From NCBI GenBank assembly GCA_964543475.1, contig CAZIYJ010000001.1:558001-622000 (forward strand): 64,000 nt of DNA. The letters run 5' to 3'. The translations under genes and the position numbers were made by a program. How positions within the stretch are numbered: the stretch's first letter is position 1; the number at the start of each line of letters is the position of its first letter. Positions 42,290-50,386 of this stretch are shown one piece after another. Below the pieces are notes generated by a model. That model was given only the letters and a program-made list of their open reading frames with translations, had not been told where the DNA came from and made no database searches. Source of the DNA: JAYSYM01 sp964543475 (GTDB taxonomy: Bacteria > Bdellovibrionota > Bdellovibrionia > Bdellovibrionales > JAMPXM01).

Positions 42290-43588
42290 ATGGACATTAA
42301 GGACCCTATACACGGCTCAATGCCAGTTAGTCCGGCAGAGTTAGCTATTCTCGATAGCGCCCCTGTCCAGCGCCTTCGGCAGATTAAGCAACTTGGTTTT
42401 GCGGAGTATTCGTTCCCGGGTGCGGTTCACAATCGATACATTCACGTTCTTGGAGTCATGCACTTAGCGGGTATCGCATTCGATGTGGTGTTTAGAAAGT
42501 TTCCGTTTAAGAGCGAAGCGACTCGCAATCGATTACGTCAATGTACTCGCTTAGCAGCGTTGTTACATGATTTAGGACATGGTCCGTTGAGCCACACGAC
42601 CGAAGAAGTCATGCCGCAACTTTCAGAATTAAAAATTGCTGCTTATAAGAATCGGGCAGCGGGTTTTGAAATAACCTCTGATCGTCGCGCCGATCACGAA
42701 GATTACACGATCAAGTTTTTAACTGACTCTCAGTTGAGCGCAGATATTCGCAAGAACTTTAGCGACATTGATCCACTTCACGTTGCCTGCTTGATCGATA
42801 AAAACCTACTTGCTCCAGATGATTTCTTCATCGAAAACGGTTTTAATTTTAGAAAAATTCTTTCTCAGCTTGTTAGCTCAGAACTTGATTGTGATCGAAT
42901 GGATTATCTTGAGCGCGATTCATACTTCTGCGGCACCAACTACGGAAAATTTGAGCGCAGCTGGTTACTTGGTAATTTAACGTACCATCAACGGGGTGGA
43001 GATTTATTCTTAGCTCTTGATCGACGTGCACTTTATACGTTCGATGATTTTTTGATTTCTCGTCATCACATGTACTTAATGGTCTACTTCCATCACAAGA
43101 GTGTGATTTACGAAGAAATGCTTCTTCGTTACCTCACTTCACCTGATTGCACATACAAGCTTTCGCCGAACTTAGATGAGTACATTCGAGCGACTGATTA
43201 TTCTTTGTATGAGCATTTAGCTTCGTCACCGAATCAATGGGCGCGGAGAATTAGTCAGCGACGGTCCTACAAAGTGGTTTTTGAAAATCACGCTGTGGGC
43301 CCAAGCGAAAGACCTCAGAAGATCAAAGATAGTCTTGAAGCTGAGGGTATTGACGTCATCATGGCGAGCTCATCAACGAAGCTTTCGAAGTATCACACTC
43401 TTGCTCCTGCAGATAAGCTTCCAATCTACGTCGTTGATCAGTTCGATCCGCTTGGCGAAATCATGCCGATCGAAGAGAGCTCGGAGATTTTCAGAAAGTA
43501 CGAAGAAACCCGATCGATCACTCGACTCTATGTCTCGGGCGAAAATGTTCCAAAAGCGCGCGACATCGTGTTTCGGAAAAAGCTTTAA
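42290..43588 (+). CDS. HD-domain phosphohydrolase (SAMHD1/dGTPase-like)
   Basis: 432 residues from ATG 42290, where the family's DIKDPIHG begins. The metal ligands H...HD...D appear in RYIHVLGVMHLAG and LLHDLGHGPLSH, and SSELDCDRMDYLERDSYFCG gives the distal Asp with its surrounding signature. This is the dNTP triphosphohydrolase-like branch, which may degrade dNTPs or modified nucleotides. Located next to thyA-folA, consistent with a nucleotide-pool role. C-terminal ~80 residues are less conserved. Confidence 0.88.
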   Translation: MDIKDPIHGSMPVSPAELAILDSAPVQRLRQIKQLGFAEYSFPGAVHNRYIHVLGVMHLAGIAFDVVFRKFPFKSEATRNRLRQCTRLAALLHDLGHGPLSHTTEEVMPQLSELKIAAYKNRAAGFEITSDRRADHEDYTIKFLTDSQLSADIRKNFSDIDPLHVACLIDKNLLAPDDFFIENGFNFRKILSQLVSSELDCDRMDYLERDSYFCGTNYGKFERSWLLGNLTYHQRGGDLFLALDRRALYTFDDFLISRHHMYLMVYFHHKSVIYEEMLLRYLTSPDCTYKLSPNLDEYIRATDYSLYEHLASSPNQWARRISQRRSYKVVFENHAVGPSERPQKIKDSLEAEGIDVIMASSSTKLSKYHTLAPADKLPIYVVDQFDPLGEIMPIEESSEIFRKYEETRSITRLYVSGENVPKARDIVFRKKL

Positions 43589-43788
43589 ATTCGCTGACGA
43601 CAGCATGTCTCTTCTCACTAAATCTATTCATGCGACTGAGCTAAGTAAGGACACTTCTGTGTATTCGCTTTCTATAGCTCATCTACATTCGTACAAAATC
43701 ATTTAGAGCTGTTGATGTAACTCGGCGGTCAGTTCAGTCTTCTCGGGATGCTTTTTTGGTTTCAATCAAAAGTTCTAGGAGGACTAAA

Positions 43789-44385
43789 ATGAACGCAAAA
43801 CTTTTACTCGCAGGATTCGCAACACTCGGAATGCTCGCCGCATGCAGTGATGATGATGATAACAACGTAACACCGCCGCCAGCCAATTCAGGTCAATCAA
43901 CGCGCGAATGGCAAAGTATTCAGCTGTCTGCCGATTGCATCGAGGCAACTGATCCTGGCGAAGTTTGCAACGAAGGTACTGCATCACTCAAATTCAATTG
44001 GGACGGAAGCTTTACGTTTAACGACGGTCAACGCACGGGTAATCTTTCAGCCGATGACTTGAATCAGTTGGTCGTAGCGACTGATATGGTCGTTTCTCAA
44101 GACTCGGCTCAACAACAGTCTTGCGAAGATTCAAGCGCTAACATTCTACTCTCGCAAAAAATTGAGGTAGCTTTAACTGCAACGCCCTCTGCTCCAGTTG
44201 TGATGTACGAAGAGCGAGATGAATCAGATGAAGTTTGCGCTCGCGGAGACGTAGATCGCCTTCAGGATCTTCGCAATCTTCTTGCAGCACTTGCGGTGAA
44301 GTACGCGCCGATGACAACACCGACTCCAACCCCTACGCCAACACCAACGGCAACACCGACTCCGACACCAACGCCGACAATTTAA
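43789..44385 (+). CDS. Lipoprotein with Thr-Pro repeat tail
   Basis: 198 residues from ATG 43789 (CTAGGAGGAC site). Lipobox LAACSDD with four Asp after it (an outer-membrane retention-type context would be uncertain here). Middle part has four Cys (SADCIEA, GEVCNE, QQSCED, DEVCARG). The C-terminus is a (T-P)n stretch of ~20 residues, coded by 6-bp imperfect repeats at 44319-44380, possibly slippage-prone. Unknown function; the tail resembles stalk or cell-wall linker segments. Confidence 0.65.
   Translation: MNAKLLLAGFATLGMLAACSDDDDNNVTPPPANSGQSTREWQSIQLSADCIEATDPGEVCNEGTASLKFNWDGSFTFNDGQRTGNLSADDLNQLVVATDMVVSQDSAQQQSCEDSSANILLSQKIEVALTATPSAPVVMYEERDESDEVCARGDVDRLQDLRNLLAALAVKYAPMTTPTPTPTPTPTATPTPTPTPTI
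44319..44380 (+). repeat. 6-bp imperfect repeats encoding Thr-Pro
   Basis: About ten units of ACNCCN (with an ACGGCA variant). In-frame length changes would alter only the tail length of the lipoprotein. Confidence 0.7.
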
Positions 44386-44403
44386 TTTTAAAGTGACCCT
44401 GCC

Positions 44404-44442
44404 AAAAGGTAGTTCATACCTTTTGGTAGCGGGAGTGCGTTA
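44404..44442 (+). repeat. Dispersed 3'-end palindromic repeat, copy C
   Basis: AAAAGGTAG...GTGCGTTA; the terminal TTA supplies the TAA stop of the - strand acyl-CoA dehydrogenase gene. Sequence variant shared with copy B (TTCATACCTTTTG loop). Confidence 0.8.
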
Positions 44443-45612
44443 GCGGAATGCGCCGATGCCGGTGATGTGCTCGCCAATAATTAAGCGATGGATATCTTCG
44501 GTTCCCTCGTAAGTATTTACACTTTCAAGGTTGAGGATGTGTCGACCGACCTGGTATTCGTGAGTGATACCAGATGCGCCTAAGATATCGCGACAAACAC
44601 GAGAAATTTTGAGAGCCTGCGAAACGTTATTCATTTTCGCCATCGAAATTTGTACTGGTTGTGCTTTTCCTTCGTCCATTAATCGGCCGAGTTGATACGC
44701 GAGTAATTGGCCTTTGGTGATTTCAGTAAAGGCATCGACCAGTTTCGCCTGCACGAGCTGAAATGAAGCAATCGGTTTATCAAATTGAATGCGCGTTTTT
44801 GCGTAATTGAGTGCTTCATCAAAGCAAGCGGAAGCGGCGCCCAGTGCTCCCCACGAGATTCCGTAGCGAGCATTGTTTAAACAAGAGAACGGGCCCTTGA
44901 ATCCGACAACTTGAAGCATATTCGAAGCTGGAACTCGTGCATCTTCAAAAATAAGCTCTGATGTGATTGAGGCTCTCAGAGAAAACTTTTTGTGAATGTC
45001 GCGTGTTCGAAAGCCTTTTGTCCCTTTGTCGACAATAAAGCCATGAACTTTATTTCCTGCTTCAGGAACTTTTGCCCAAACGATCGCAAGGTCTGCGATG
45101 CTACCACTGGTGATCCACATCTTGCTTCCGTTTAAAATGTAGTCGTTTCCGTCTTTGCGAGCCGTCGTCACCATGCCCGCAGGGTTTGATCCGAAGTCGG
45201 GCTCGGTGAGCCCAAAACAACCAATCAATTCACCTTTAGCCATTTTCGGAAGGTATTTATTTTTTTGATCTTCAGTTCCGAATTCTGCAATCGGGAACAT
45301 TGAAAGTGCACCTTGTACACTTACGACAGATCGTAGGCCGCTATCACCACGCTCAAGCTCACGCATGATCACGCCATAACTCGTGTAATTTAATCCTGCG
45401 CAACCATAACCTTGAATTGTTGGGCCAAAGACTCCGAGCTTGCCAAGTTCCGGAATTAACTTCGAAGGAAACTGATCATGCACAAAGCAGTCATCAATAA
45501 TTGGAATAACTTCGGCGCTTACAAAATCACGAACAGTGTCGCGAATGATTCGCTCTTCTTGCGAGAACATCGAATCAACATCGTAAAAATCTGGAGCAAT
45601 ATACGGTTTCAA
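44440..45612 (-). CDS. Acyl-CoA dehydrogenase, glutaryl-CoA-dehydrogenase-like
   Basis: 390 residues. FGLTEPDFGSNPAGM (FAD/substrate motif), KMWITSGS, and the catalytic Glu in TYEGTEDIHRLI are intact. The overall match, including GLRSVVSVQGALSMFPI, is closest to glutaryl-CoA dehydrogenase, which also decarboxylates to crotonyl-CoA, but the chain could act on another acyl-CoA. Soluble flavoprotein. Encoded after the degenerate SDR and thiolase; the stop lies in repeat copy C. Confidence 0.85.
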   Translation of the reverse strand: MKPYIAPDFYDVDSMFSQEERIIRDTVRDFVSAEVIPIIDDCFVHDQFPSKLIPELGKLGVFGPTIQGYGCAGLNYTSYGVIMRELERGDSGLRSVVSVQGALSMFPIAEFGTEDQKNKYLPKMAKGELIGCFGLTEPDFGSNPAGMVTTARKDGNDYILNGSKMWITSGSIADLAIVWAKVPEAGNKVHGFIVDKGTKGFRTRDIHKKFSLRASITSELIFEDARVPASNMLQVVGFKGPFSCLNNARYGISWGALGAASACFDEALNYAKTRIQFDKPIASFQLVQAKLVDAFTEITKGQLLAYQLGRLMDEGKAQPVQISMAKMNNVSQALKISRVCRDILGASGITHEYQVGRHILNLESVNTYEGTEDIHRLIIGEHITGIGAFR

Positions 45613-45624
45613 GCGAACTCCTTA

Positions 45625-45659
45625 TGACGCACTATTGCTACACTCTGGTAGCAGCTACC
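45625..45659 (-). repeat. Dispersed 3'-end palindromic repeat, copy D
   Basis: On the - strand CGGTAGCTGCTACCAGAGTG, then TAGCAATAGTGCGTCA. The TAG in GGTAGC is the stop of the SDR-like gene, and the ribosome-binding site of the dehydrogenase gene follows right after the element. Confidence 0.8.
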
Positions 45660-46434
45660 GTTGGGAGACGGTGAGGGTTTGGCCGCTGACGCCAGCGCCC
45701 ATTGAGCTTGCTAAGAACGCAACGGTTTGTGCGATCTTGTCGGCTTCAGTGAGAATTGCGTCTGGATATTTTTTTTGAAGTTCAGTTTGGGCGGCTTGAA
45801 TGCTGAGTTGCCCTTTGCCGTAATTAAGAAGCAGCTCTTCAGTGACTCCCATCGACAAGCAGTTAACTGTTACTCGGCTTGCGGCAACTTCGCGTGCAAG
45901 TGATTTTGAAAAATTGACGAGACCATTTCGAGCAGCACCTGCAACTGAATGAGGAGGGAAGCCCGCAGCGTGAATGTCGTAAGTGAGGTAAATTACGCGG
46001 CCACGTCGGCGCCCTTCTAAAAACTTTAAAACGCTATGAGTGATTAAAATAGGAACTTCGAAATTTTCATGAATAAGACGTTTTAAATCTTCTGGAGAAG
46101 AATCCTTCAAACTCGAAGTATCAAGAGAGATTGAGCCATCAACATAGATGTCGATTCCACCAAATGATTCGGCAGCTTTACCAACAGCATCTTTTGGACC
46201 GTTCGGAGTTTTTAAATCAATACTAAATGCGGCAGCTCTTCCGGCTTTTGGATTTATTTCTCGTGCGTCCATTAGTCGTTCAGCGAATCGCGCGTGTGTA
46301 TCAGCGTTGGCATCGACCATCGCAACGCTGCAACCAAAACTTGTCAGAGTCATCGCGATCGATTGAATCGTGCTTGTACACGGTCCAACAAGTAATGCTG
46401 TTCGTTCTTGAAGTTTAAATTCTCCGGCTTCCAT
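45655..46434 (-). CDS. SDR-fold protein, catalytic residues lost
   Basis: 259 residues from ATG 46434. The Rossmann order and length are those of an SDR, but the Gly-rich loop TGxxxGIG is VGPCTSTI, NNAG is VDGSIS, and the Y-x3-K pair is replaced (AGAAR: Tyr to Ala, Lys to Arg). So it is likely not an oxidoreductase; it may be a structural partner or a CoA-substrate binder. Adjacent to thiolase (1-3 nt) and acyl-CoA dehydrogenase. Its stop lies in repeat copy D. Confidence 0.75.
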   Translation of the reverse strand: MEAGEFKLQERTALLVGPCTSTIQSIAMTLTSFGCSVAMVDANADTHARFAERLMDAREINPKAGRAAAFSIDLKTPNGPKDAVGKAAESFGGIDIYVDGSISLDTSSLKDSSPEDLKRLIHENFEVPILITHSVLKFLEGRRRGRVIYLTYDIHAAGFPPHSVAGAARNGLVNFSKSLAREVAASRVTVNCLSMGVTEELLLNYGKGQLSIQAAQTELQKKYPDAILTEADKIAQTVAFLASSMGAGVSGQTLTVSQR

Positions 46435-46437
46435 CAC

Positions 46438-47619
46438 TTACACTCGTTCTATTAAGATTGCGATTCCTTGGCCACCGCCGATGCAGGCGCTGCCGATTGC
46501 ATAGCGCGCTTGTCTGCGCTCCAGTTCATACATTAAGTGATTCATGATTCGAGTACCAGAAGCTCCTAGTGGATGACCCACCGCAATCGCACCTCCGTTG
46601 ACGTTTGTGCGGGTGCGATCGAGGCCTAATTCCTTTTCGACTGCCAAATACTGAGCAGCAAAGGCTTCATTTACTTCGACGAGGTCAATTTGCGAAAGTT
46701 TCATTCCGGTTTGATCTAGAAGTTTTCGAATCGCATAAGCCGGTCCAATGCCCATAATCTTTGGATCGCAACCTACCGACGCCCAGCCGTGAACTCGCAC
46801 TTTTGGCTTTGCGCCAAGTGCCTTTGCTTCAGACTCGGTTGTTAAAATTGAAGAAGCGGCACCATCAACAATTCCAGATGCTGTTGCTGCAGTGACGGTA
46901 CCGTTTGGTTTGAAAAGCGGCTTCAATCCTTTAATTTTGTCTGCAGAAACATCTGGTTTTGGATGTTCATCTTTTTCAATTAGCAAATCACCTTTTTTAG
47001 TTGTGACTTTGACTGCCGAGATTTCTGTTTTAAAAAATCCTTTGCTTAATGCCTCTGCGTAGCGCTTTTGCGTCAACATCGAGTACTCATCACAAGCGTC
47101 GCGAGAAATATCGTATTTCTCTGCTAAATTTTCTGCTGTGATTGCCATTGGCATTCCGGCATAGGCGTCAGTGAGCGCAGAAGTCATAAGATCTTCAACT
47201 TGCGCGTTGCCCATTCGGTATCCTTCAAAGCGAGCCCCTCGAAGCACATAAGGAATTTGCGACATCTGCTCAACTCCGCCAGCAAGAACGCACTTAGCTT
47301 CGTTGGTGAGGAGCATTTGGCCAGCAGATATCCATGCCTGAAAGCCACTTCCGCAAAGTCGATTGACTGCGAGCGCTCCGACTTCAACCGGCACACCCAA
47401 GTGAAGTCCAACGTGCCGAGGTAAATAAGCCGCGTCTGATCCACTTTGGACGACGTTGCCGATGACTACATGATCAATTTTTGTTGGCTTGATGCCAGCT
47501 TGTTCAAGCGTGCTTTGTCCTGCGGCAACTGACAGCTGAGTAGCCGACACATCTTTTAGCGACCCACCGAATGCTCCAAACGGAGTTCTTTGACCAGAGA
47601 TAACAACAATTTTTTCCAT
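46438..47619 (-). CDS. Acetyl-CoA C-acyltransferase (thiolase)
   Basis: 393 residues. Nucleophile Cys in NRLCGSGFQAW (~88), HPLGASGTRI and the second Cys in ACIGGGQGIA (~380) are present. Could act as acetoacetyl-CoA thiolase or in beta-oxidation. First gene of thiolase - SDR - acyl-CoA dehydrogenase, so the unit is probably for acyl-CoA or lysine/tryptophan degradation (glutaryl-CoA route). Confidence 0.92.
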   Translation of the reverse strand: MEKIVVISGQRTPFGAFGGSLKDVSATQLSVAAGQSTLEQAGIKPTKIDHVVIGNVVQSGSDAAYLPRHVGLHLGVPVEVGALAVNRLCGSGFQAWISAGQMLLTNEAKCVLAGGVEQMSQIPYVLRGARFEGYRMGNAQVEDLMTSALTDAYAGMPMAITAENLAEKYDISRDACDEYSMLTQKRYAEALSKGFFKTEISAVKVTTKKGDLLIEKDEHPKPDVSADKIKGLKPLFKPNGTVTAATASGIVDGAASSILTTESEAKALGAKPKVRVHGWASVGCDPKIMGIGPAYAIRKLLDQTGMKLSQIDLVEVNEAFAAQYLAVEKELGLDRTRTNVNGGAIAVGHPLGASGTRIMNHLMYELERRQARYAIGSACIGGGQGIAILIERV

Positions 47620-47737
47620 GAGATTTTCCTTATTGGGCGCTATTGAAAGTAAGAGTCGATTTTATCGGGAAAGATTCAGTTGATGCAAGGCCCGTCAAAC
47701 TTGACTGGCTAGTTGGATTAGGCGGAAGCTTTGAAAC

Positions 47738-49015
47738 ATGAATGTATTGATCATTGGGCAAGGCGGACGTGAGCACGCATTAGTTCGCGCTCTTCGTTTA
47801 TCGCCATCAGTCACAGAAATCCACGCACTTCCAGGTAACGACGGGATGGGTCGGGAAGCTCAATGTCACAAAATCGACTTTAAGAAATTCGATGATGTAG
47901 TAGGTCTAGTTAAATCGAAAAATATTGAACTCGTTATCATCGGCCCAGAGGGCCCTCTCGAACTCGGTTTAAGTGACCATCTTCGAGAGAATGGCATACT
48001 AGTTTTTGCGCCCGATCGCGCGGCTGCGCGCTTAGAAAACAGTAAAGTGTTTTCAAAAGATTTTATGATCGAGTTCGGAGTACCAACAGCGAAATCCGTC
48101 ATCGTAAAAACCATCGATGAAACATTAAAGGCTTGCTCCGACTTTACTCCTCCCTACGTATTAAAGGCCGACGGCTTAGCAGCCGGAAAAGGTGTGTTCA
48201 TCTGTAAAACGAAAGATGAATTAAAAGAGGCTGCAAAGAAAACTTTTGAAGATCGAATTTTTGGAAATGCGGGAAATCAAGCATTGCTCGAGCAATTCAC
48301 TCCCGGGTTTGAAATAAGTTATTTAGTTTTAACAAATGGTCGCGACTATCAAGCTCTTCCGCTGTCGCAAGATCATAAACGTTTACTCGATGGCGACGAG
48401 GGGCCAAACACAGGCGGCATGGGCACCGTTGCGCCTGTTAAAATTGATCAAAAGCTTGAAGAGAAATTTCGTACGCACGTGATGAAGCCAATTCTTCGCG
48501 GTCTAACTGAGAGTAAGTTCGTTTATCGTGGAGTGCTTTTCATTGGTTTGATGATTACGAAAAACTCGCAAGGCGAGCTTGAGCCGAGCGTGCTTGAGTT
48601 TAATACGCGATTCGGCGATCCAGAAACACAAGTGCTTCTCCCGCTTCTTGATGGAGATTGGGGAAGTGTATTCAAGTCGGTGGCGGAAGGTGAGCTTCCG
48701 AAGCTCTCTTGGAAGAATGAAGCAGCGGCATGTGTTGTCTTGGCGGCTGAAGGGTACCCTGACTCTCCTCGTAATGGCGTCAGCATCAAAGGCGTCTCGC
48801 ACGATTCATCATTAGGCCGAGATCAATACGTTCTTCACGCAGGTGCGTTGAACGAAGATCACGGAACGTTTGTTACAAATGGCGGACGAGTTTTAAATGT
48901 CATCGGAGTCGGTCGCGACGTGAAAGATGCAATTGCGAAAGCCTACTCTCAAATTGAGAATATCTCGTGGCCTGGCATGCAGTTCCGAAAAGATATCGGC
49001 GAGAAGTTAGAATGA
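47738..49015 (+). CDS. purD: Phosphoribosylamine-glycine ligase
   Basis: 425 residues. GQGGREHAL at the N-terminus, ATP-grasp loop LKADGLAAGKGVFI and C-terminal EFNTRFGDPETQV intact. Second step of the shared purine pathway. Its last 9 bp overlap the convergent - strand gene. Confidence 0.95.
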   Translation: MNVLIIGQGGREHALVRALRLSPSVTEIHALPGNDGMGREAQCHKIDFKKFDDVVGLVKSKNIELVIIGPEGPLELGLSDHLRENGILVFAPDRAAARLENSKVFSKDFMIEFGVPTAKSVIVKTIDETLKACSDFTPPYVLKADGLAAGKGVFICKTKDELKEAAKKTFEDRIFGNAGNQALLEQFTPGFEISYLVLTNGRDYQALPLSQDHKRLLDGDEGPNTGGMGTVAPVKIDQKLEEKFRTHVMKPILRGLTESKFVYRGVLFIGLMITKNSQGELEPSVLEFNTRFGDPETQVLLPLLDGDWGSVFKSVAEGELPKLSWKNEAAACVVLAAEGYPDSPRNGVSIKGVSHDSSLGRDQYVLHAGALNEDHGTFVTNGGRVLNVIGVGRDVKDAIAKAYSQIENISWPGMQFRKDIGEKLE

Positions 49016-49618
49016 GAGATTCAAACTGACTTTTTGAATTGTGTCGTCGGATTTAGCGATGCTATCAAAAACAAGTTTCGCTTGGCTGTTGAGTTTTTGA
49101 AACATACTTACTTTGAGTTCGCGGTCATGTCCGACTTGATAGCTAATTTGTGAATCGATAAATCCGTCATAAGCTAAAATTGCGCGAGCATCTGTCGCTT
49201 TCATTTTAAAGTTAACTGTGTGAACAGTGCCCTCATCAAGGCCACCCATAGCAACGTTAGTATCCATAGCGCGCTCAACTGATGCGGCTGCACGGCCCAC
49301 GCCCGTGTTTTGAATCGTTTCTGATCTAAAGAAGCTATTTAAACTGTGGGTAATGATTTTTGAGGCAAGCGCTCCATCACTGTCTGAACCTTGAAGTGAT
49401 GACATGGGAATAATTGCGGCGATATCCCGTTGGTTCATTTCTGTTAGCGAACGAATCATTGGAATGTTGCTGTAGTCTTCAGCAGTTCTGAAATCTCGGC
49501 AGCGATTTTGGAACCCGAAGTTCAAGCTGCGCTGCTGCTCTGGAATATAAGCATGCGAGGCAATTGTTATGATCTGCACAACAATCGTAATGATCAGACT
49601 TTTAAAGTTCGCACGCAT
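49007..49618 (-). CDS. Exported protein, unknown family
   Basis: 203 residues from ATG 49618 (49624 also possible). Signal peptide cut after HAY-type site (~24). Mature part has two regions of beta content, including VHTVNFKMKATDARAILAY, and ends VSLNLSF with a terminal Phe, compatible with outer-membrane sorting, although the chain is short for a barrel. Stop overlaps purD by 9 bp, an unusual 3' arrangement. Confidence 0.55.
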   Translation of the reverse strand: MRANFKSLIITIVVQIITIASHAYIPEQQRSLNFGFQNRCRDFRTAEDYSNIPMIRSLTEMNQRDIAAIIPMSSLQGSDSDGALASKIITHSLNSFFRSETIQNTGVGRAAASVERAMDTNVAMGGLDEGTVHTVNFKMKATDARAILAYDGFIDSQISYQVGHDRELKVSMFQKLNSQAKLVFDSIAKSDDTIQKVSLNLSF

Positions 49619-49788
49619 CTTCATACCTGGCTAAAGGAAGCAAGCGAAGTGCCAGAGAGCCACGGCCCAATTGGGTTTACGGCGATGCCCGGCAAAAGAA
49701 AATCGCATCTCCTGTACTTCTATTAGACATCTGCACTAGCCATGGACGGTAAGTCTGGATATCGTTTTGACCAACGAATCGAGACCTA

Positions 49789-49805
49789 CGTCTCAAAATG
49801 AGACG
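49789..49805. promoter_or_regulatory. CGTCTCA dyad upstream of secreted gene
   Basis: CGTCTCA-AAA-TGAGACG, perfect 7-bp arms, 20 bp before the ATG at 49825. Same half-site as the dyad at the flagellin 2 promoter (38907-38930), but with a 3-bp instead of an 8-bp spacer. Confidence 0.35.
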
Positions 49806-49824
49806 CTAGATTAAGGAGAGATCG

Positions 49825-50319
49825 ATGAAAATGCATTTGGTTTACTTAGCAGTTACAGCGCTTCTACTTGGCAATAGTCCTGCTTTCGCAAGCGACGATA
49901 CTTACTCGGGCGATCGCTCTCCGCCGCCGACTCAGCAGAAGTGGCCAGAACCAGGGCAGGATCAGGCTGGTCAAAATGATCAAGCAGATCAATCGGATCA
50001 AGCTGACCAAAACGATCAAGGTCATCCGGATCAAGGTTTCCCTGATCAAGATTCTCCCGATCAGAAAAAACAAAAATCGAAAGTTCAATATGACTGGGGA
50101 TACTCTCAATCTGGTTTCGGTTACTGTTACGCGTTTGATCGCCACGGTAATGTTTTAGATTGGGGAAGACCTCAGCCAAATATTCACTGTGAGCGCGTAA
50201 GACCTTCAGTTTTCCAGTGGGGCCGTTCGTGGAATGGCTACATCTATTGCTACCAGTGGACTCCTTACTGGGCCGCAATGAATGACGGTCGACCAGTACA
50301 TCCAAACTATTGCCGATAG
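49825..50319 (+). CDS. Secreted protein with Asp-Gln repeats and tandem Cys module
   Basis: 164 residues; AAGGAG site; signal peptide cut after AFA (~22). Residues ~45-85 are DQ-rich (eight GATC sites in the DNA). Residues ~90-164 hold two copies of a ~32-residue module, WG-x-S-x2-G-[FY]-x-YCY ... GRP-x3-N-x2-C, which recurs at ~93 and ~131. Each copy has two Cys. No family recognised. Ends just before the terminator at 50333-50358. Confidence 0.65.
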   Translation: MKMHLVYLAVTALLLGNSPAFASDDTYSGDRSPPPTQQKWPEPGQDQAGQNDQADQSDQADQNDQGHPDQGFPDQDSPDQKKQKSKVQYDWGYSQSGFGYCYAFDRHGNVLDWGRPQPNIHCERVRPSVFQWGRSWNGYIYCYQWTPYWAAMNDGRPVHPNYCR

Positions 50320-50332
50320 TTCAAATCGGTAT

Positions 50333-50358
50333 AAAAAAAGGCCGCGATTAGCGGCCTT
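50333..50358 (-). terminator. Intrinsic terminator of the sigma-54 regulator gene
   Basis: Perfect 8-bp stem AAGGCCGC/GCGGCCTT with 5-nt loop and an A run at 50333-50339 (T run on the - strand). On the + strand only TTGAAG follows, so it works chiefly for the - strand transcript. Confidence 0.8.
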
Positions 50359-50386
50359 GAAGTTCTGAAATTTTTAATTCAAGTGA

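Noticed and set aside
42152..42313. Upstream extension of thyA
   Set aside because: Overlaps the divergent HD gene's upstream region and has no conserved residues; start at 42151 has an AGAGGAG site.
43604..43705. 33-residue frame after the HD phosphohydrolase
   Set aside because: No ribosome-binding site and no signal or domain.
49853..50305. Long antisense frame in the DQ-repeat gene
   Set aside because: Created by the GATCAA repeat, which is read open on the opposite strand.
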